From NCBI GenBank assembly GCA_902761225.1, contig CACWJQ010000039.1, positions 1 to 33,956 of the forward strand: a stretch of 33,956 nucleotides of DNA, in the 5' to 3' direction. The notes beneath the pieces are model-generated. The model had not been told where the DNA came from and made no database searches. It saw nothing but the letters and a program-made list of their open reading frames with translations. Shown here in pieces: positions 1-8,738 of the stretch (position 1 is the stretch's first letter; the number at the start of each line of letters is the position of its first letter). Position numbers and translations under genes: made by a program. Source of the stretch: an uncultured Lachnospiraceae bacterium. Lineage in GTDB: Bacteria > Bacillota > Clostridia > Lachnospirales > Lachnospiraceae.

Positions 1-216
1 TTTAGCCTCATTTATGATATCCGGATTAAGTTCTCCGTAATAGATCATATATGAGGATTTCTCTGTGTAAGGATATTCCTTTCCCTCCGCTACGGTTGCA
101 GTGGGATCCTGTATTCCCTGACCGGGATCACCGGATCCGTTATTACCTCCGCATCCTGCAAGCATCACCGCCGACATGAGCAGTGCTGATAACTGTAACA
201 ATTTACTACATTTCAT
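1..216 (-). CDS. N-terminal part of a secreted lipoprotein, possibly a TM1410/polygalactosaminidase-like hydrolase (partial)
   Basis: Only the first 72 codons lie in the window; the gene runs off the left edge. It starts at an ATG ending at 216, with an AAAGG-like ribosome site upstream. The N-terminus is a clear lipoprotein signal: Lys near the start, a hydrophobic stretch, then the lipobox LAGC with Cys at about residue 22. A Gly/Asn/Asp-rich linker follows. The last visible residues, SSYMIYYGELNPDIINEAK, resemble the first strand and helix of TM1410-like / GH114-like (alpha/beta)8 hydrolases, a group that includes the hydrolase part of PelA. Its place directly after the Pel-type operon on the same strand would suit an extracellular enzyme trimming that polymer. 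The lipoprotein call is firm; the hydrolase family is an inference from about 20 residues. Confidence 0.6.
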   Translation of the reverse strand, partial: MKCSKLLQLSALLMSAVMLAGCGGNNGSGDPGQGIQDPTATVAEGKEYPYTEKSSYMIYYGELNPDIINEAK

Positions 217-240
217 TTCTCGAATGCCTTTCTAAAAAAT

Positions 241-270
241 ACACTTTTGGGGTATATCACCCCTCTTTTC
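241..270 (-). other. Small GGGGT/ACCCC hairpin in the lipoprotein leader
   Basis: On the minus strand GGGGT-GATAT-ACCCC forms a 5-bp stem with a 5-nt loop (plus strand about 250-264), followed by an A/T-rich stretch and then the ribosome site of the lipoprotein gene. It could be a weak terminator or a leader structure. No known riboswitch is recognised. Confidence 0.25.
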
Positions 271-287
271 CATCTTAGAACATGAGT

Positions 288-316
288 GCCGATATACATC
301 CTGAATGTATATCGGC
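288..316 (-). terminator. Perfect 12-bp inverted repeat after the polysaccharide operon
   Basis: GCCGATATACAT (288-299) and its exact reverse complement (305-316) flank a 5-nt loop. The hairpin sits about 45 nt after the stop of the last gene of the long operon and before the lipoprotein gene. It lacks a following T-run on either strand, so it is a poor intrinsic terminator; an mRNA-stabilising hairpin or an operator for the lipoprotein gene are equally possible. Confidence 0.4.
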
Positions 317-359
317 TGTTCACGCGCGTAAGTATATCACATTATCGCAAATCTTTCAT

Positions 360-1598
360 TTAGCTGCTCTGATCAGGCTTTTTTATCTTCCCGAAAAAAG
401 CTCGTCTGCCTGCAGATATAAGAACTGACTTAAGTGACACGTTTCTTATCTTTTTATTATTGATCATAAACCTTGCAAAGGTAAGGCACCATAACACGGG
501 CCAGAGAGGTACCATCCTGCAGGCTTCGGGATAATTCAGCTTCATCTGATGATGGAATTCCCTGGCATAATCCACTATTCCGCTGCCTCTTAAGGCAACC
601 ATTCTGTCCTTCGACACCTTGCCGAATTCTCCTGATCTTAAGAAATCCTCCCAGTATGCATCCGTTTCGCTTCTGGTATACCTTCTGTCTCCGGCTGTAA
701 GAAGCTTTACGGACTTTTTGCACAGACCCAAATGTCTGTAGCACACAAGGGTGATCATATCGGAAAAGCCCTTGATGCCGCTTTCCTTTACAAGCTTAAG
801 GTATTTCCTGACTGTATGTTCGGGTATCTCCCTGTTCCAGAATGTTACCCAGTCACACAAAAGCCTTATTCCGAATCCGGATCTCAGATAATGCTGAAGC
901 ATATGAAGAAGCAGTTCGTATGCATGGAATGCATCTCCCAGGATATTAAGATCGACGCCAAGAACATTCCTGCTTACAACAAGGTCTTCATCCCCTGCAT
1001 TATTTTCTGACATAAGTCTGCGCTGCTGTTTTAAAAGGATCCTGTTGATCCTGTCATCATCGAAAGGCTCAACAAGAAGTGTGTGAAGTTCCACATCAAT
1101 GGTATCTTCAAAGGACATCACAACATGATGGAGGGCAAGCTGTGTCTCCTTCACTTTAAGGCCGTGCTCCTCAAGAACGCTTATAGCCCCGGTAAGCTTT
1201 TCCGCATCAGGGATAAGTATATCCACATCCCCGCTTTTTCTCATCAGAGGTGAGGGATAAAAAAAGGCTGTGCCCATACCTTTTAAAAGAAGCGAAGGAA
1301 TTCCCTTTTTTCTAAGTACATCAAGAATATCCCGTGACAGAAAAAGCAGCCTGAAATCCGAAGCAGCTGTCCTTATGGCATCATTGCGAAAACCGGCAAC
1401 GATCTTTTCGGGAATATGCTCCATACAGGATGCCGTGTCATATAAAAGCGCAGACACCTTCTGTGCACCGGCAATACCCGCAAGATCCATCCATTCTTTA
1501 TCGGACAGATAACCCTGTACATCGGTTTCTTTATTTATCTTTGCCCCGCTCAGAGAACATTTCAGCATTTCCCTGAGCATAATTTCCGTTTTATTCAT
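360..1598 (-). CDS. PF14907-type nucleotidyltransferase family protein
   Basis: 412 residues. The signature of the uncharacterised nucleotidyltransferase family NTP_transf_5 is plain: LLLKGMGTAFFYPSPLMRKS (about 103-122) followed at once by GDVDILIP, with the Asp pair D124/D126 placed as metal ligands in the pol-beta-like fold. The remaining ~280 residues are alpha-helical and without recognisable motifs. The ATG overlaps the TGA of the upstream flippase gene (ATGA), so the two are translationally coupled. Members of this family occur in polysaccharide clusters and also beside PqqD-like proteins in some modified-peptide clusters. Here a PqqD-like gene opens the same operon 18 kb upstream. The substrate (sugar, lipid or peptide carrier) cannot be told from sequence. 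This is the last gene of the operon. Confidence 0.8.
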   Translation of the reverse strand: MNKTEIMLREMLKCSLSGAKINKETDVQGYLSDKEWMDLAGIAGAQKVSALLYDTASCMEHIPEKIVAGFRNDAIRTAASDFRLLFLSRDILDVLRKKGIPSLLLKGMGTAFFYPSPLMRKSGDVDILIPDAEKLTGAISVLEEHGLKVKETQLALHHVVMSFEDTIDVELHTLLVEPFDDDRINRILLKQQRRLMSENNAGDEDLVVSRNVLGVDLNILGDAFHAYELLLHMLQHYLRSGFGIRLLCDWVTFWNREIPEHTVRKYLKLVKESGIKGFSDMITLVCYRHLGLCKKSVKLLTAGDRRYTRSETDAYWEDFLRSGEFGKVSKDRMVALRGSGIVDYAREFHHQMKLNYPEACRMVPLWPVLWCLTFARFMINNKKIRNVSLKSVLISAGRRAFFGKIKKPDQSS

Positions 1599-3139
1599 TT
1601 TGTAAGCCTGTTTTCAAGCACCTCGGAAGCCTTGCATCTCAGATACACAAAATCCGGATTTCTGCGGTACAGTGCCATATAAACCAGATTGGTAACACCG
1701 AAAGTGATAAGTATCCTTATAATGAGGCCGCCCCAGCTTCCCATCTCCGATATCAGCCTGTTTATAAGTGAATGCTCTATGACAAGAAGCGCCATGGTAA
1801 TAAATGTGTAATAAGCATATTTAAGGAAATACGGAATACAGCTTCTGCCCAGCCTGTGCCTGTAGAACATAAATGGTTCCACCCAGAATGAAGTAAGCAG
1901 CAGACTGATGAGGGTTCCGAGAAACACTCCCACCGTACCGTATCTGAATCCGAGCACCAGCGATACCACCAGATTGATCACAGCTTCAGCAACAGCCTTC
2001 CACTTATCATATTTGAAAAGCCCCATGGAATTCCTGAATATCAAAACAGGCTGTCTCATTCCCGAAAAATAAAACACCAGACACAGAACTATCGTGACCT
2101 TCATATCAAATCTGTACTGAGCTCCGAAGCTGAGTGAAACAAATACATCAAGCACTTCAAAAAGCATTATTGTGATCAGACCATATATCCATTGTCCCAG
2201 GAAGAATACAGAATCGAAAACTCTCACTATCCTGTCCTTGGATACATTGACATTCATGTCACCGATGCTCGCAGTCATTCCTTCAAACACCTGCTCGATT
2301 ACCTGTCTTACAGATCCTATGATCAGGTAATAGTTCGAATAACATCCGAGAGCAAGAGTCCCCACAAGCGAAGATAAAAGCAAGTTGTCGGTGTTGTTAA
2401 CGATAACGCTTCCGGCTTTATGGACCATCATAGCCTTAACGTCTTCATCAAGGGAAAGCTTTTCCTTATCATCTAGTTTTCTGACATCCCTGTCGTTAAG
2501 AAAGGGATACATCTTCCCTGCTTTTACGTGGACGCTGATATTGGATGCAACTGTACAGAGTATCCACACGCTCAGATACAGTATGAAATTCCCTGTAAGG
2601 AGCAGGATGACTATCTGCAGTATATTCTGCAGTATCCAGAAGGATGTCCTGATGATAGTTGTGATATGGCTCTGCTGGTGAGCATCAATGATTATCTTTC
2701 GGTATATCCCGATATATGAAAGGGCCGAATTAGCCACATACAAAAAATATATCAGTGGTAGACCTGGTATGGCGGACTTATCCTTTATCAGGATACCAAG
2801 CAGCGGAGTCACGGCAAGTCCGCCTGCAAGCATGATACCGGCCACGATGTAGTAAAACCGCCTGAACATTAGCATCAGAGTCTTCTGTTTTTCAATATCT
2901 CCGGATGCTATAGGCTTATAGAGTGCAAATGATACAGCAGTGTGAGCTCCAAGCTCAGATACAGCCATTATGTTCAGGATATCGCAAAACAGACCGTTTA
3001 TTCCGACATAGACAGAACTGAGGGTATGTGTAAACACGACTCTTGCTATGAACCCAATGAGTATGGCAGATACTCTGGATATCACCGCAACAGTCGAATT
3101 TCTTGCAGAATTCTCTGTTCTTCCGTTTATTTGAACCAA
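1595..3139 (-). CDS. Wzx-type polysaccharide flippase (MOP superfamily)
   Basis: 514 residues, almost wholly hydrophobic with about 12-14 membrane segments. The N-terminus (RNSTVAVISRVSAILIGFIA, then VFTHTLSSVYVGINGLF) is typical of Firmicutes O-antigen/teichoic-acid type exporters of the MATE-like MOP exporter superfamily. Such proteins flip undecaprenyl-linked oligosaccharides across the membrane. The start is a TTG at 3137-3139 with GCGGGT about 10 nt upstream; no better in-frame ATG precedes the first membrane helix. It lies 40 bp after the Stealth gene and overlaps the nucleotidyltransferase by 4 bp. Its presence is notable because PelG, also a MOP-family protein, is encoded by the same operon. 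This suggests a second, lipid-linked glycan or decoration besides the Pel polymer. Confidence 0.85.
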   Translation of the reverse strand: MVQINGRTENSARNSTVAVISRVSAILIGFIARVVFTHTLSSVYVGINGLFCDILNIMAVSELGAHTAVSFALYKPIASGDIEKQKTLMLMFRRFYYIVAGIMLAGGLAVTPLLGILIKDKSAIPGLPLIYFLYVANSALSYIGIYRKIIIDAHQQSHITTIIRTSFWILQNILQIVILLLTGNFILYLSVWILCTVASNISVHVKAGKMYPFLNDRDVRKLDDKEKLSLDEDVKAMMVHKAGSVIVNNTDNLLLSSLVGTLALGCYSNYYLIIGSVRQVIEQVFEGMTASIGDMNVNVSKDRIVRVFDSVFFLGQWIYGLITIMLFEVLDVFVSLSFGAQYRFDMKVTIVLCLVFYFSGMRQPVLIFRNSMGLFKYDKWKAVAEAVINLVVSLVLGFRYGTVGVFLGTLISLLLTSFWVEPFMFYRHRLGRSCIPYFLKYAYYTFITMALLVIEHSLINRLISEMGSWGGLIIRILITFGVTNLVYMALYRRNPDFVYLRCKASEVLENRLTK

Positions 3140-3179
3140 TCTATATACCCGCAGTTTCTAAATCACACGGACAGATGTC

Positions 3180-4199
3180 TCATTTTTCAAATGAGCATTT
3201 ATCACCGAATCTCTTATCAAAAGCCTTCACAAGCTTTTCTGTCACTTCCGTTTCATCACGCACAAGCCCCGTATCATTCAGGCACAGCACCTTTATATCA
3301 GGTAAAAATACTCTCCTGCCTCCGGATGAAATAATATCAGCTGCCTTCTTCAGATCATCGCACAGTTCATAATACCTGAAACTTGCGGTGACATTGGAAG
3401 GAACAAATTTCCCCGACAGCTTACCCCATTCACGGAACAGATACTGATTAACATCCGTATCATTCCTGAACTTATTATTATCAAGACTGCTGAGATATTT
3501 CCCTTCTCTGTTCCACACTTCGTTAAATACGCTCTTAAGCATGGGCGATGGACCATGAACGGTATATAATCCCGTGAATCTGGGAAAACCCAGCTCAAGA
3601 AGATTATAGAAAAAATACAAAGGCGGATAACCCAAATGGAAATATGCGCCCGGCTGTTTCCTGACATTATTCCGCTTGTCAAAATGCTTCGACAACACGA
3701 TGGAATCATTCATCAGATGATGCGACATGACCGGATTTGAGGGATTGGCCACCACAGGCTGAAATGCCAGCATATCTCTGGGAAGTCCGTTTTTAAAGAA
3801 ATAATCCTCTCCGCATTTTCCGAGCAGATACATGTCGTCATTAAAATATATAAACTGTTCGGAAAGACCCGGGATCAGATGCAGATATCTTTCTATAAGT
3901 GCCGAATTAAAACATGGTCTCGCACTCTCCGGCATAAAGTCTTCATGTCTTACTATATTGAGTCTTTCATTGGAGGTATCAAGCCATTCAGGAACATGCC
4001 CCCATGTGACAAAGTGGATCATACGTACCCAGGGTGCATTCTTTTCCATGCATCTGAACCAGTATTTTAGGAGCCCCCACTCATGATATCTTTCATCAGC
4101 ATCGTCTACGGGCTGTTCAGTGCGGTATTTTCTTTTTTCAGACAGCCACTCAGGGTCCGAACCGTCAACCCAGGTGATAACGATATCTGTATTCATCAT
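3180..4199 (-). CDS. Stealth family sugar-phosphate transferase
   Basis: 339 residues carrying the conserved regions of Stealth proteins (hexose-1-phosphate or similar phosphotransferases of capsules). CR1 is DIVITWVDGSDPEW (5-18). CR2 spans about 36-128 and includes RYHEWGLLKYWFRCMEKNAP and the acidic motif FNDDMYL (119-125). CR3 spans about 214-262 (HGPSPMLKSVFNEVW through NQYLFREWGK). A short CR4-like LCLNDT follows near 305. There is no signal peptide, as expected for a cytoplasmic enzyme. Two ATGs lie in tandem; AGAGGACA precedes them, and the second (start 4196) has the better spacing. Stealth enzymes normally join sugars through phosphodiester bonds, so this predicts a phosphate-containing glycan or a phospho-substituent made by this operon. 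The acceptor is unknown. Confidence 0.9.
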   Translation of the reverse strand: MMNTDIVITWVDGSDPEWLSEKRKYRTEQPVDDADERYHEWGLLKYWFRCMEKNAPWVRMIHFVTWGHVPEWLDTSNERLNIVRHEDFMPESARPCFNSALIERYLHLIPGLSEQFIYFNDDMYLLGKCGEDYFFKNGLPRDMLAFQPVVANPSNPVMSHHLMNDSIVLSKHFDKRNNVRKQPGAYFHLGYPPLYFFYNLLELGFPRFTGLYTVHGPSPMLKSVFNEVWNREGKYLSSLDNNKFRNDTDVNQYLFREWGKLSGKFVPSNVTASFRYYELCDDLKKAADIISSGGRRVFLPDIKVLCLNDTGLVRDETEVTEKLVKAFDKRFGDKCSFEK

Positions 4200-4225
4200 T
4201 GTCCTCTGCAGATCCGATAAGCATT

Positions 4226-6664
4226 TTACTTAGTCTGATATATGATATCCTGTGTTGTAACCCTGCTGTCATCCACCTCAAATCCCAGCTGATACAGGCA
4301 TGAAGGATTCTGTCTGAAATAATAGCACACAAAATCTTCATCCTCATAATACACATGGAGTTCCGTAGGATACAGATTCTGGAAATCATTGACCCACTTT
4401 AAGAGTCTCGACTCAAGAACAGTTCTGGTGATCCACTCCGCATAAGCATCGGATACAATGGGGAATTTATAGAATACTCCCGTTGCTATCTCAGGCGAAG
4501 CTGTTGAAGCAATATGATAGGGATATACGCTTCTTATGGAATTATCGTAATACTCGGAATATTTCTCCTTAGCAAGCCAGCCGGGTCCCGAGAAAAAATT
4601 AAACTGCGCATATTTCAGAGGATGTTTTTCAAAGAACAGGAATACGTACTCCGTGGGAAGCGTGTAATCCTTCTCTACACATTCATTGATAAAGTAAACC
4701 AGCTCCTCATGGTAGCCGTACTCTATCACATGATATATCTCCTCAACAGGTGAAACTATGGTAAAATTCCCCTTCTCCATATCTGATATTATGGATTCAG
4801 AAACGGAAACCGCCTGATTATACCTGGTAAACTCGGTATACAGATACCCGTGCAGACTTCCGGTGGCGATAACAACTATATAAATCGCCAATGTAACGAT
4901 ACCGGCACAGATCTCATTGACCAGAACAGGCAGCTTCTTATCCATTGCAAAAAACAGGATATCAAAGGGAACCACCATCACAGCGCATATCAGTATCTGC
5001 GCGATCAGGCACAATCTGCTGGGTGCAAACAGATTGTGAAGACCTATATATGACGAGCTGTACAGTATCATAAAAACAATGGATGAAAGGGCAAGTATGG
5101 CGTATCCGTCAAAGAGATCCATCCCTATATTATCGAAATTGTATTTATGTACATATATGATATTGGCTGCTTTAAGGATTACATACAAAGCCAGCACCAC
5201 TAAGGTAATGATACATATCATCTTGGCTCTTTCATGTCCGTAAATGGCAATATATCCGTGACGATAGACTCCTACGACTGTCTTTCTTATTCCCGATATA
5301 ACGGAAGCGTTATTCTCAGCCTTCCCCGGTTCATTCCCCTGTCCGGCCGCCCTGACCACAGGTAATCTGTTATCTTTCAGATCAAGCTTTCCATCTGTTA
5401 TACCCTGCTCTGCATTGACATTAGGATCACCCTGATATGTTCCGTCTTCTCCTCTTATGACTTCAATTCCCCATCCGAGGGAACCCTGTATACCGGTTCC
5501 CGTCACATATGCTATGAGCATCGGAGCTCCGGATAATACCAGTCCCACCATCACAGATGCGATGATCGGTATAAATCTTGCCGGTTTAAATACTCTGAGA
5601 AAGTAAAAAGGAACGATACACAGACAAAGGAAAAATGCAAAGCCCGATACATAGAAATGCGTGCATACCGATACTGCCAATGCGCCCGCAAACAGTATCA
5701 GTTCATCGTTGTAAAGAAGCTTTTTCAGCTTCTCTGTATTTCCGCCTCTTTTACCGATAAGATTTCTGATCCTGCTCTTTTCACTGCCGGATCTGAGATA
5801 TCTGATAAAGCCTATGGCACAGATAAATGCACTGAAGAGACAAAACTCCTGCGGTATTGTCCATTGCATTCTTGCCATGGAGTAGATCTCATCAACGCTG
5901 AGCGCATCGATAGTAAGAAAAATGGCAAGCGCAAATATGGGAGTGTATCCGGATCTGAACAGCTCCCTGAAGAAGAGATATGCGCACAGAAGGATCACCG
6001 GGATATTCACGCACTGAGCAAACAGCATACAGCTGAAAAGTCTTACACCAAAAAGGATATGCATTGCATAGAGGAAGCAGTGCATGCCCTCGGGATAAAT
6101 GCCCAGGGAAAAGATCTGCCCGTTTATCAGTCCATACAGCATGGAACTGTGGGTATACATATCACCGGTCCCGTATGAACGGTTCAGAAAGGAACCGTAT
6201 GAAAAATAGATCATTCCGAAAAGTATCACAACCGAAAGAAGGATGTATTCTATCTTATGTCCCTTAACCTTTTCTCTGAACGCCTTCTTATTACTGTTCC
6301 ATGCATCTATGGAGTTCCTGAAAAGATTCAGGAACATCTGCTTGACTCCGTAGCTTCCGGCTAGAATCCTGCCGGCTTCGTCCAGCCTTTCCTTTTTATC
6401 CGGTATCCTGATATACAGACTTATAAGTATGCTTCCGAAGAATAATACTCTGAAAAGCCAGGGTTTCAAAATACCAAACTGTCCAAGGAGCAATACAACC
6501 GTGTTAAGTATCACGATACTGATAACCGGACAGAACATGAATCTGTATGATAAGTATTTACCCTTAAGAAACCTGCGAAAAAGTATCGAAGGCCATAAGA
6601 ACATCAGAATAAAATATACGATCCCTACCTTGAAATATTCCAGAAACCAATAAAACAGCTCCAT
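4226..6664 (-). CDS. Large polytopic membrane protein, candidate GT-C-type glycosyltransferase (DUF6541-like)
   Basis: 812 residues. The first ~610 contain about a dozen hydrophobic segments; the last ~200 form a soluble, Tyr/Phe-rich domain, most likely outside the cell. Between early helices there is a loop with GTGDMYTHSSMLYGLINGQI followed by LGIYPEGMH. An Asp/His loop and a YP-G-H motif after the first helices resemble DUF6541-type and other GT-C enzymes that use polyprenyl-phosphate sugars. I do not recognise the protein with certainty. The start codon overlaps the preceding stop (TAATG), and the Stealth gene follows after 26 bp, so it belongs to the same transcript. A plausible role is extracytoplasmic addition of a sugar supplied by the GT2 enzyme encoded upstream; this is inference. 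Confidence 0.55.
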   Translation of the reverse strand: MELFYWFLEYFKVGIVYFILMFLWPSILFRRFLKGKYLSYRFMFCPVISIVILNTVVLLLGQFGILKPWLFRVLFFGSILISLYIRIPDKKERLDEAGRILAGSYGVKQMFLNLFRNSIDAWNSNKKAFREKVKGHKIEYILLSVVILFGMIYFSYGSFLNRSYGTGDMYTHSSMLYGLINGQIFSLGIYPEGMHCFLYAMHILFGVRLFSCMLFAQCVNIPVILLCAYLFFRELFRSGYTPIFALAIFLTIDALSVDEIYSMARMQWTIPQEFCLFSAFICAIGFIRYLRSGSEKSRIRNLIGKRGGNTEKLKKLLYNDELILFAGALAVSVCTHFYVSGFAFFLCLCIVPFYFLRVFKPARFIPIIASVMVGLVLSGAPMLIAYVTGTGIQGSLGWGIEVIRGEDGTYQGDPNVNAEQGITDGKLDLKDNRLPVVRAAGQGNEPGKAENNASVISGIRKTVVGVYRHGYIAIYGHERAKMICIITLVVLALYVILKAANIIYVHKYNFDNIGMDLFDGYAILALSSIVFMILYSSSYIGLHNLFAPSRLCLIAQILICAVMVVPFDILFFAMDKKLPVLVNEICAGIVTLAIYIVVIATGSLHGYLYTEFTRYNQAVSVSESIISDMEKGNFTIVSPVEEIYHVIEYGYHEELVYFINECVEKDYTLPTEYVFLFFEKHPLKYAQFNFFSGPGWLAKEKYSEYYDNSIRSVYPYHIASTASPEIATGVFYKFPIVSDAYAEWITRTVLESRLLKWVNDFQNLYPTELHVYYEDEDFVCYYFRQNPSCLYQLGFEVDDSRVTTQDIIYQTK

Positions 6665-7914
6665 TATCTTAATTCTCCCAAAAGAACGCTTCCGTCATCT
6701 TCGCAGATGTTGGCATAGCGTATTGTTTTTCCATCAAACATACGAACGGTCTTAAGGTATACATATACCGTTCCCGAAAACCCGTCTTTATAACCACCCG
6801 GTATACATACCTGAATGCTTTCCGTTTCACCGGGCATGATGCTTCTTCCCATATCAGCCGGTATGTCTATCGTCTTTATGCCGGGACCCTGACTTTTTAA
6901 AATGATACAGCTCTTTGTCTCTCTGTATAAAGGAGCAAATCCGTTATTTGAAATATTGATCTGCAGGATATTTTTTGACCTTGAGAATTTCACGCTTTTT
7001 ACAATAAGCCTGTATCCCAGTCTACTGCTTACGGAATCAAAGAGCCCTTCTCTTTCCTTAAGTTTTTCAAGGAGAAGCGGATCATAGTCCATATTCAGAT
7101 AAGTGATCCTTTTTTTCTGTAAAAATGAGATCACCTCATTATCCTTAAGCCGGTCTATATATCCTCCACCGTATACAGCCTCGCCGCCGTTTGGCGAATC
7201 CAGGGATATACCACTCTCATATTCCGGATCTGCGTCCTGATCCTTATATGTCCCCATGTCTGACTCGGATGCAAATATCGCATCATCGAAGAGTCCGAGT
7301 CTGCGGTCATCATTATCGAGCTGTCTGTGTATATCCGGTCTTCTTACAGCAAAAAAGCATTCGGGATGTCCTTCAGAAAGTTCATCCGAACCCAGCCCCT
7401 TTATCCTGTCATATATACCTGTAAAGGAAGCGGCATCCGTATATCTCGAAGTATGCATCTCCCCCCAGTTACCCACAAGGAGACCCTGATAAATAAATAC
7501 CCTGCTTCCGGCACGCGCAAGAACGTTCCTTACGAGCCCTGCATCCCTGAGCACCTGCTCGTAGTAATACGGCTCATTTTCAAGAGCATGGCCACAGGTA
7601 TCATAAGTGACTCTCAGGATGATATCCTTGCCCTGTCCGTAGAAATGATCGATGATCCCGAGCATCCTGTCAGCAAGTACTGCCTGAGACGATCCATCTT
7701 CAGATACTGATCCTATGCAAAAAAGAAGGAGTATCATTGAAGGTGCTATACCGGTTATTTTGGGAAGCTCATCCCTGCCCGGCCCTTCCTTCCTGAGATC
7801 ATAGGTATACATCCTGTACCAGCCTCTGTCAGGATTGCACAGATCTTCTGATGACTCTCTAAGTTCAGATGCTTTGAACGAAGGTCCTGTTTTAAAAAAA
7901 TCCGTTAATCCCAT
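6664..7914 (-). CDS. DUF4874/DUF4832-like putative TIM-barrel protein, without signal peptide
   Basis: 416 residues. The N-terminal LCNPDRGWYRMYTYDLR (25-41) matches the 'NP-RG-YR' opening of DUF4874. LLVGNWGEMHTSRYTD (145-160) matches the W-G-E-M-H signature found between DUF4874 and DUF4832. Families with this layout are predicted glycoside-hydrolase-like (alpha/beta)8 barrels with a C-terminal beta-sandwich, consistent with the beta-rich last 120 residues. Known relatives are usually secreted. Here the protein begins MGLTDFFKTG with no hydrophobic leader, so it is predicted to be cytoplasmic unless exported another way. Its first 10 bp overlap the end of the GT2 gene, and its stop overlaps the next start. 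The activity is unproven. Confidence 0.7.
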   Translation of the reverse strand: MGLTDFFKTGPSFKASELRESSEDLCNPDRGWYRMYTYDLRKEGPGRDELPKITGIAPSMILLLFCIGSVSEDGSSQAVLADRMLGIIDHFYGQGKDIILRVTYDTCGHALENEPYYYEQVLRDAGLVRNVLARAGSRVFIYQGLLVGNWGEMHTSRYTDAASFTGIYDRIKGLGSDELSEGHPECFFAVRRPDIHRQLDNDDRRLGLFDDAIFASESDMGTYKDQDADPEYESGISLDSPNGGEAVYGGGYIDRLKDNEVISFLQKKRITYLNMDYDPLLLEKLKEREGLFDSVSSRLGYRLIVKSVKFSRSKNILQINISNNGFAPLYRETKSCIILKSQGPGIKTIDIPADMGRSIMPGETESIQVCIPGGYKDGFSGTVYVYLKTVRMFDGKTIRYANICEDDGSVLLGELR

Positions 7915-8678
7915 AACTGGTCCGTTGCAGTAATATCTTTCTTCTCTTTAAAAAGTCTTATCCTGATCCACACCGAGGCTATTGAAAAAGACATTCTCAG
8001 CATATACATGAGGGGCTTCAATCCCGAATGCATGCTCTTCCCCGATTCCCTTATATGCATCACCGCAGGGATCTCTATCACCTTAAATCCAAGGAGAAGC
8101 ATCTGCATTATCATATTGGCATCAGGATACCTGTCATCAAAGTGTCCGTACCCCATGTAATATGAAAATGCATCACGGCTCAGTCCCTGTAATCCTGTAG
8201 TGGGATCGGATATCTTCATGCCGGTACCGATCCTTATAAGTCTGCTGAAAAGTCTGTAAGCTTTTCTCTTTATAAATGAAGTGGGATAGTCCTTCCATCC
8301 GTTTATGAATCTCGATCCAAGGACCAGATCCGGTCTTACTCCGTTCTCATCTTCCACGGTGAGTGCCCTGTATATCTCGGGGATATTGCATGCATCATGC
8401 TGCCCGTCTGCATCCATCTGGATCACATATTCATACCCGTGATCATATGCATATCTGTAGCCCAGCTGCAGTCCGCTTCCGTATCCGAGATGATAGACAT
8501 ATGATATGACTCTGATCCCCATATCAGAGACAACCCGAACGGTATCATCACTTGAAGAATCATTCAGGACAACAACATCACACACACCGGCTATGTCAGG
8601 CTCCTTAAGGCGCTCAAGCAGCCTGCCGATGGTTTTTTCCTCGTTATAAGCAGGTATGATGATCAATACTTTATTCAT
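7905..8678 (-). CDS. GT2 family glycosyltransferase (DPM1/polyprenyl-phosphate type)
   Basis: The start chosen is the ATG ending at 8678 (protein begins MNKVLIIIPAYNEEKTIG, 257 residues), because the family begins exactly there; an in-frame ATG 18 nt upstream (8696) is possible. GT-A motifs are visible: NDSSSDDT, the DxD-type MDADGQHD, and further on DPTTGLQGLSRDAF and PDANMIMQMLLLGFKVIEIP. These are typical of enzymes that move a sugar from a nucleotide to polyprenyl phosphate. A DUF2304 membrane protein gene, a frequent partner of such GT2 enzymes, lies two genes upstream. It probably supplies a lipid-linked sugar to the GT-C-like protein encoded downstream. Confidence 0.88.
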   Translation of the reverse strand: MNKVLIIIPAYNEEKTIGRLLERLKEPDIAGVCDVVVLNDSSSDDTVRVVSDMGIRVISYVYHLGYGSGLQLGYRYAYDHGYEYVIQMDADGQHDACNIPEIYRALTVEDENGVRPDLVLGSRFINGWKDYPTSFIKRKAYRLFSRLIRIGTGMKISDPTTGLQGLSRDAFSYYMGYGHFDDRYPDANMIMQMLLLGFKVIEIPAVMHIRESGKSMHSGLKPLMYMLRMSFSIASVWIRIRLFKEKKDITATDQLWD

Positions 8679-8738
8679 AGGCAACCTGAGTAACATCCAT
8701 GTACTTTCGGTACGATATCCGCAATCTACCCTCAGAGC

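Noticed and set aside
1595-3139. Flippase as a second copy of PelG
   Set aside because: It lacks the PelG opening and the TAAPFNAVLSKYLSD motif, and matches the Wzx/O-antigen exporter type instead.
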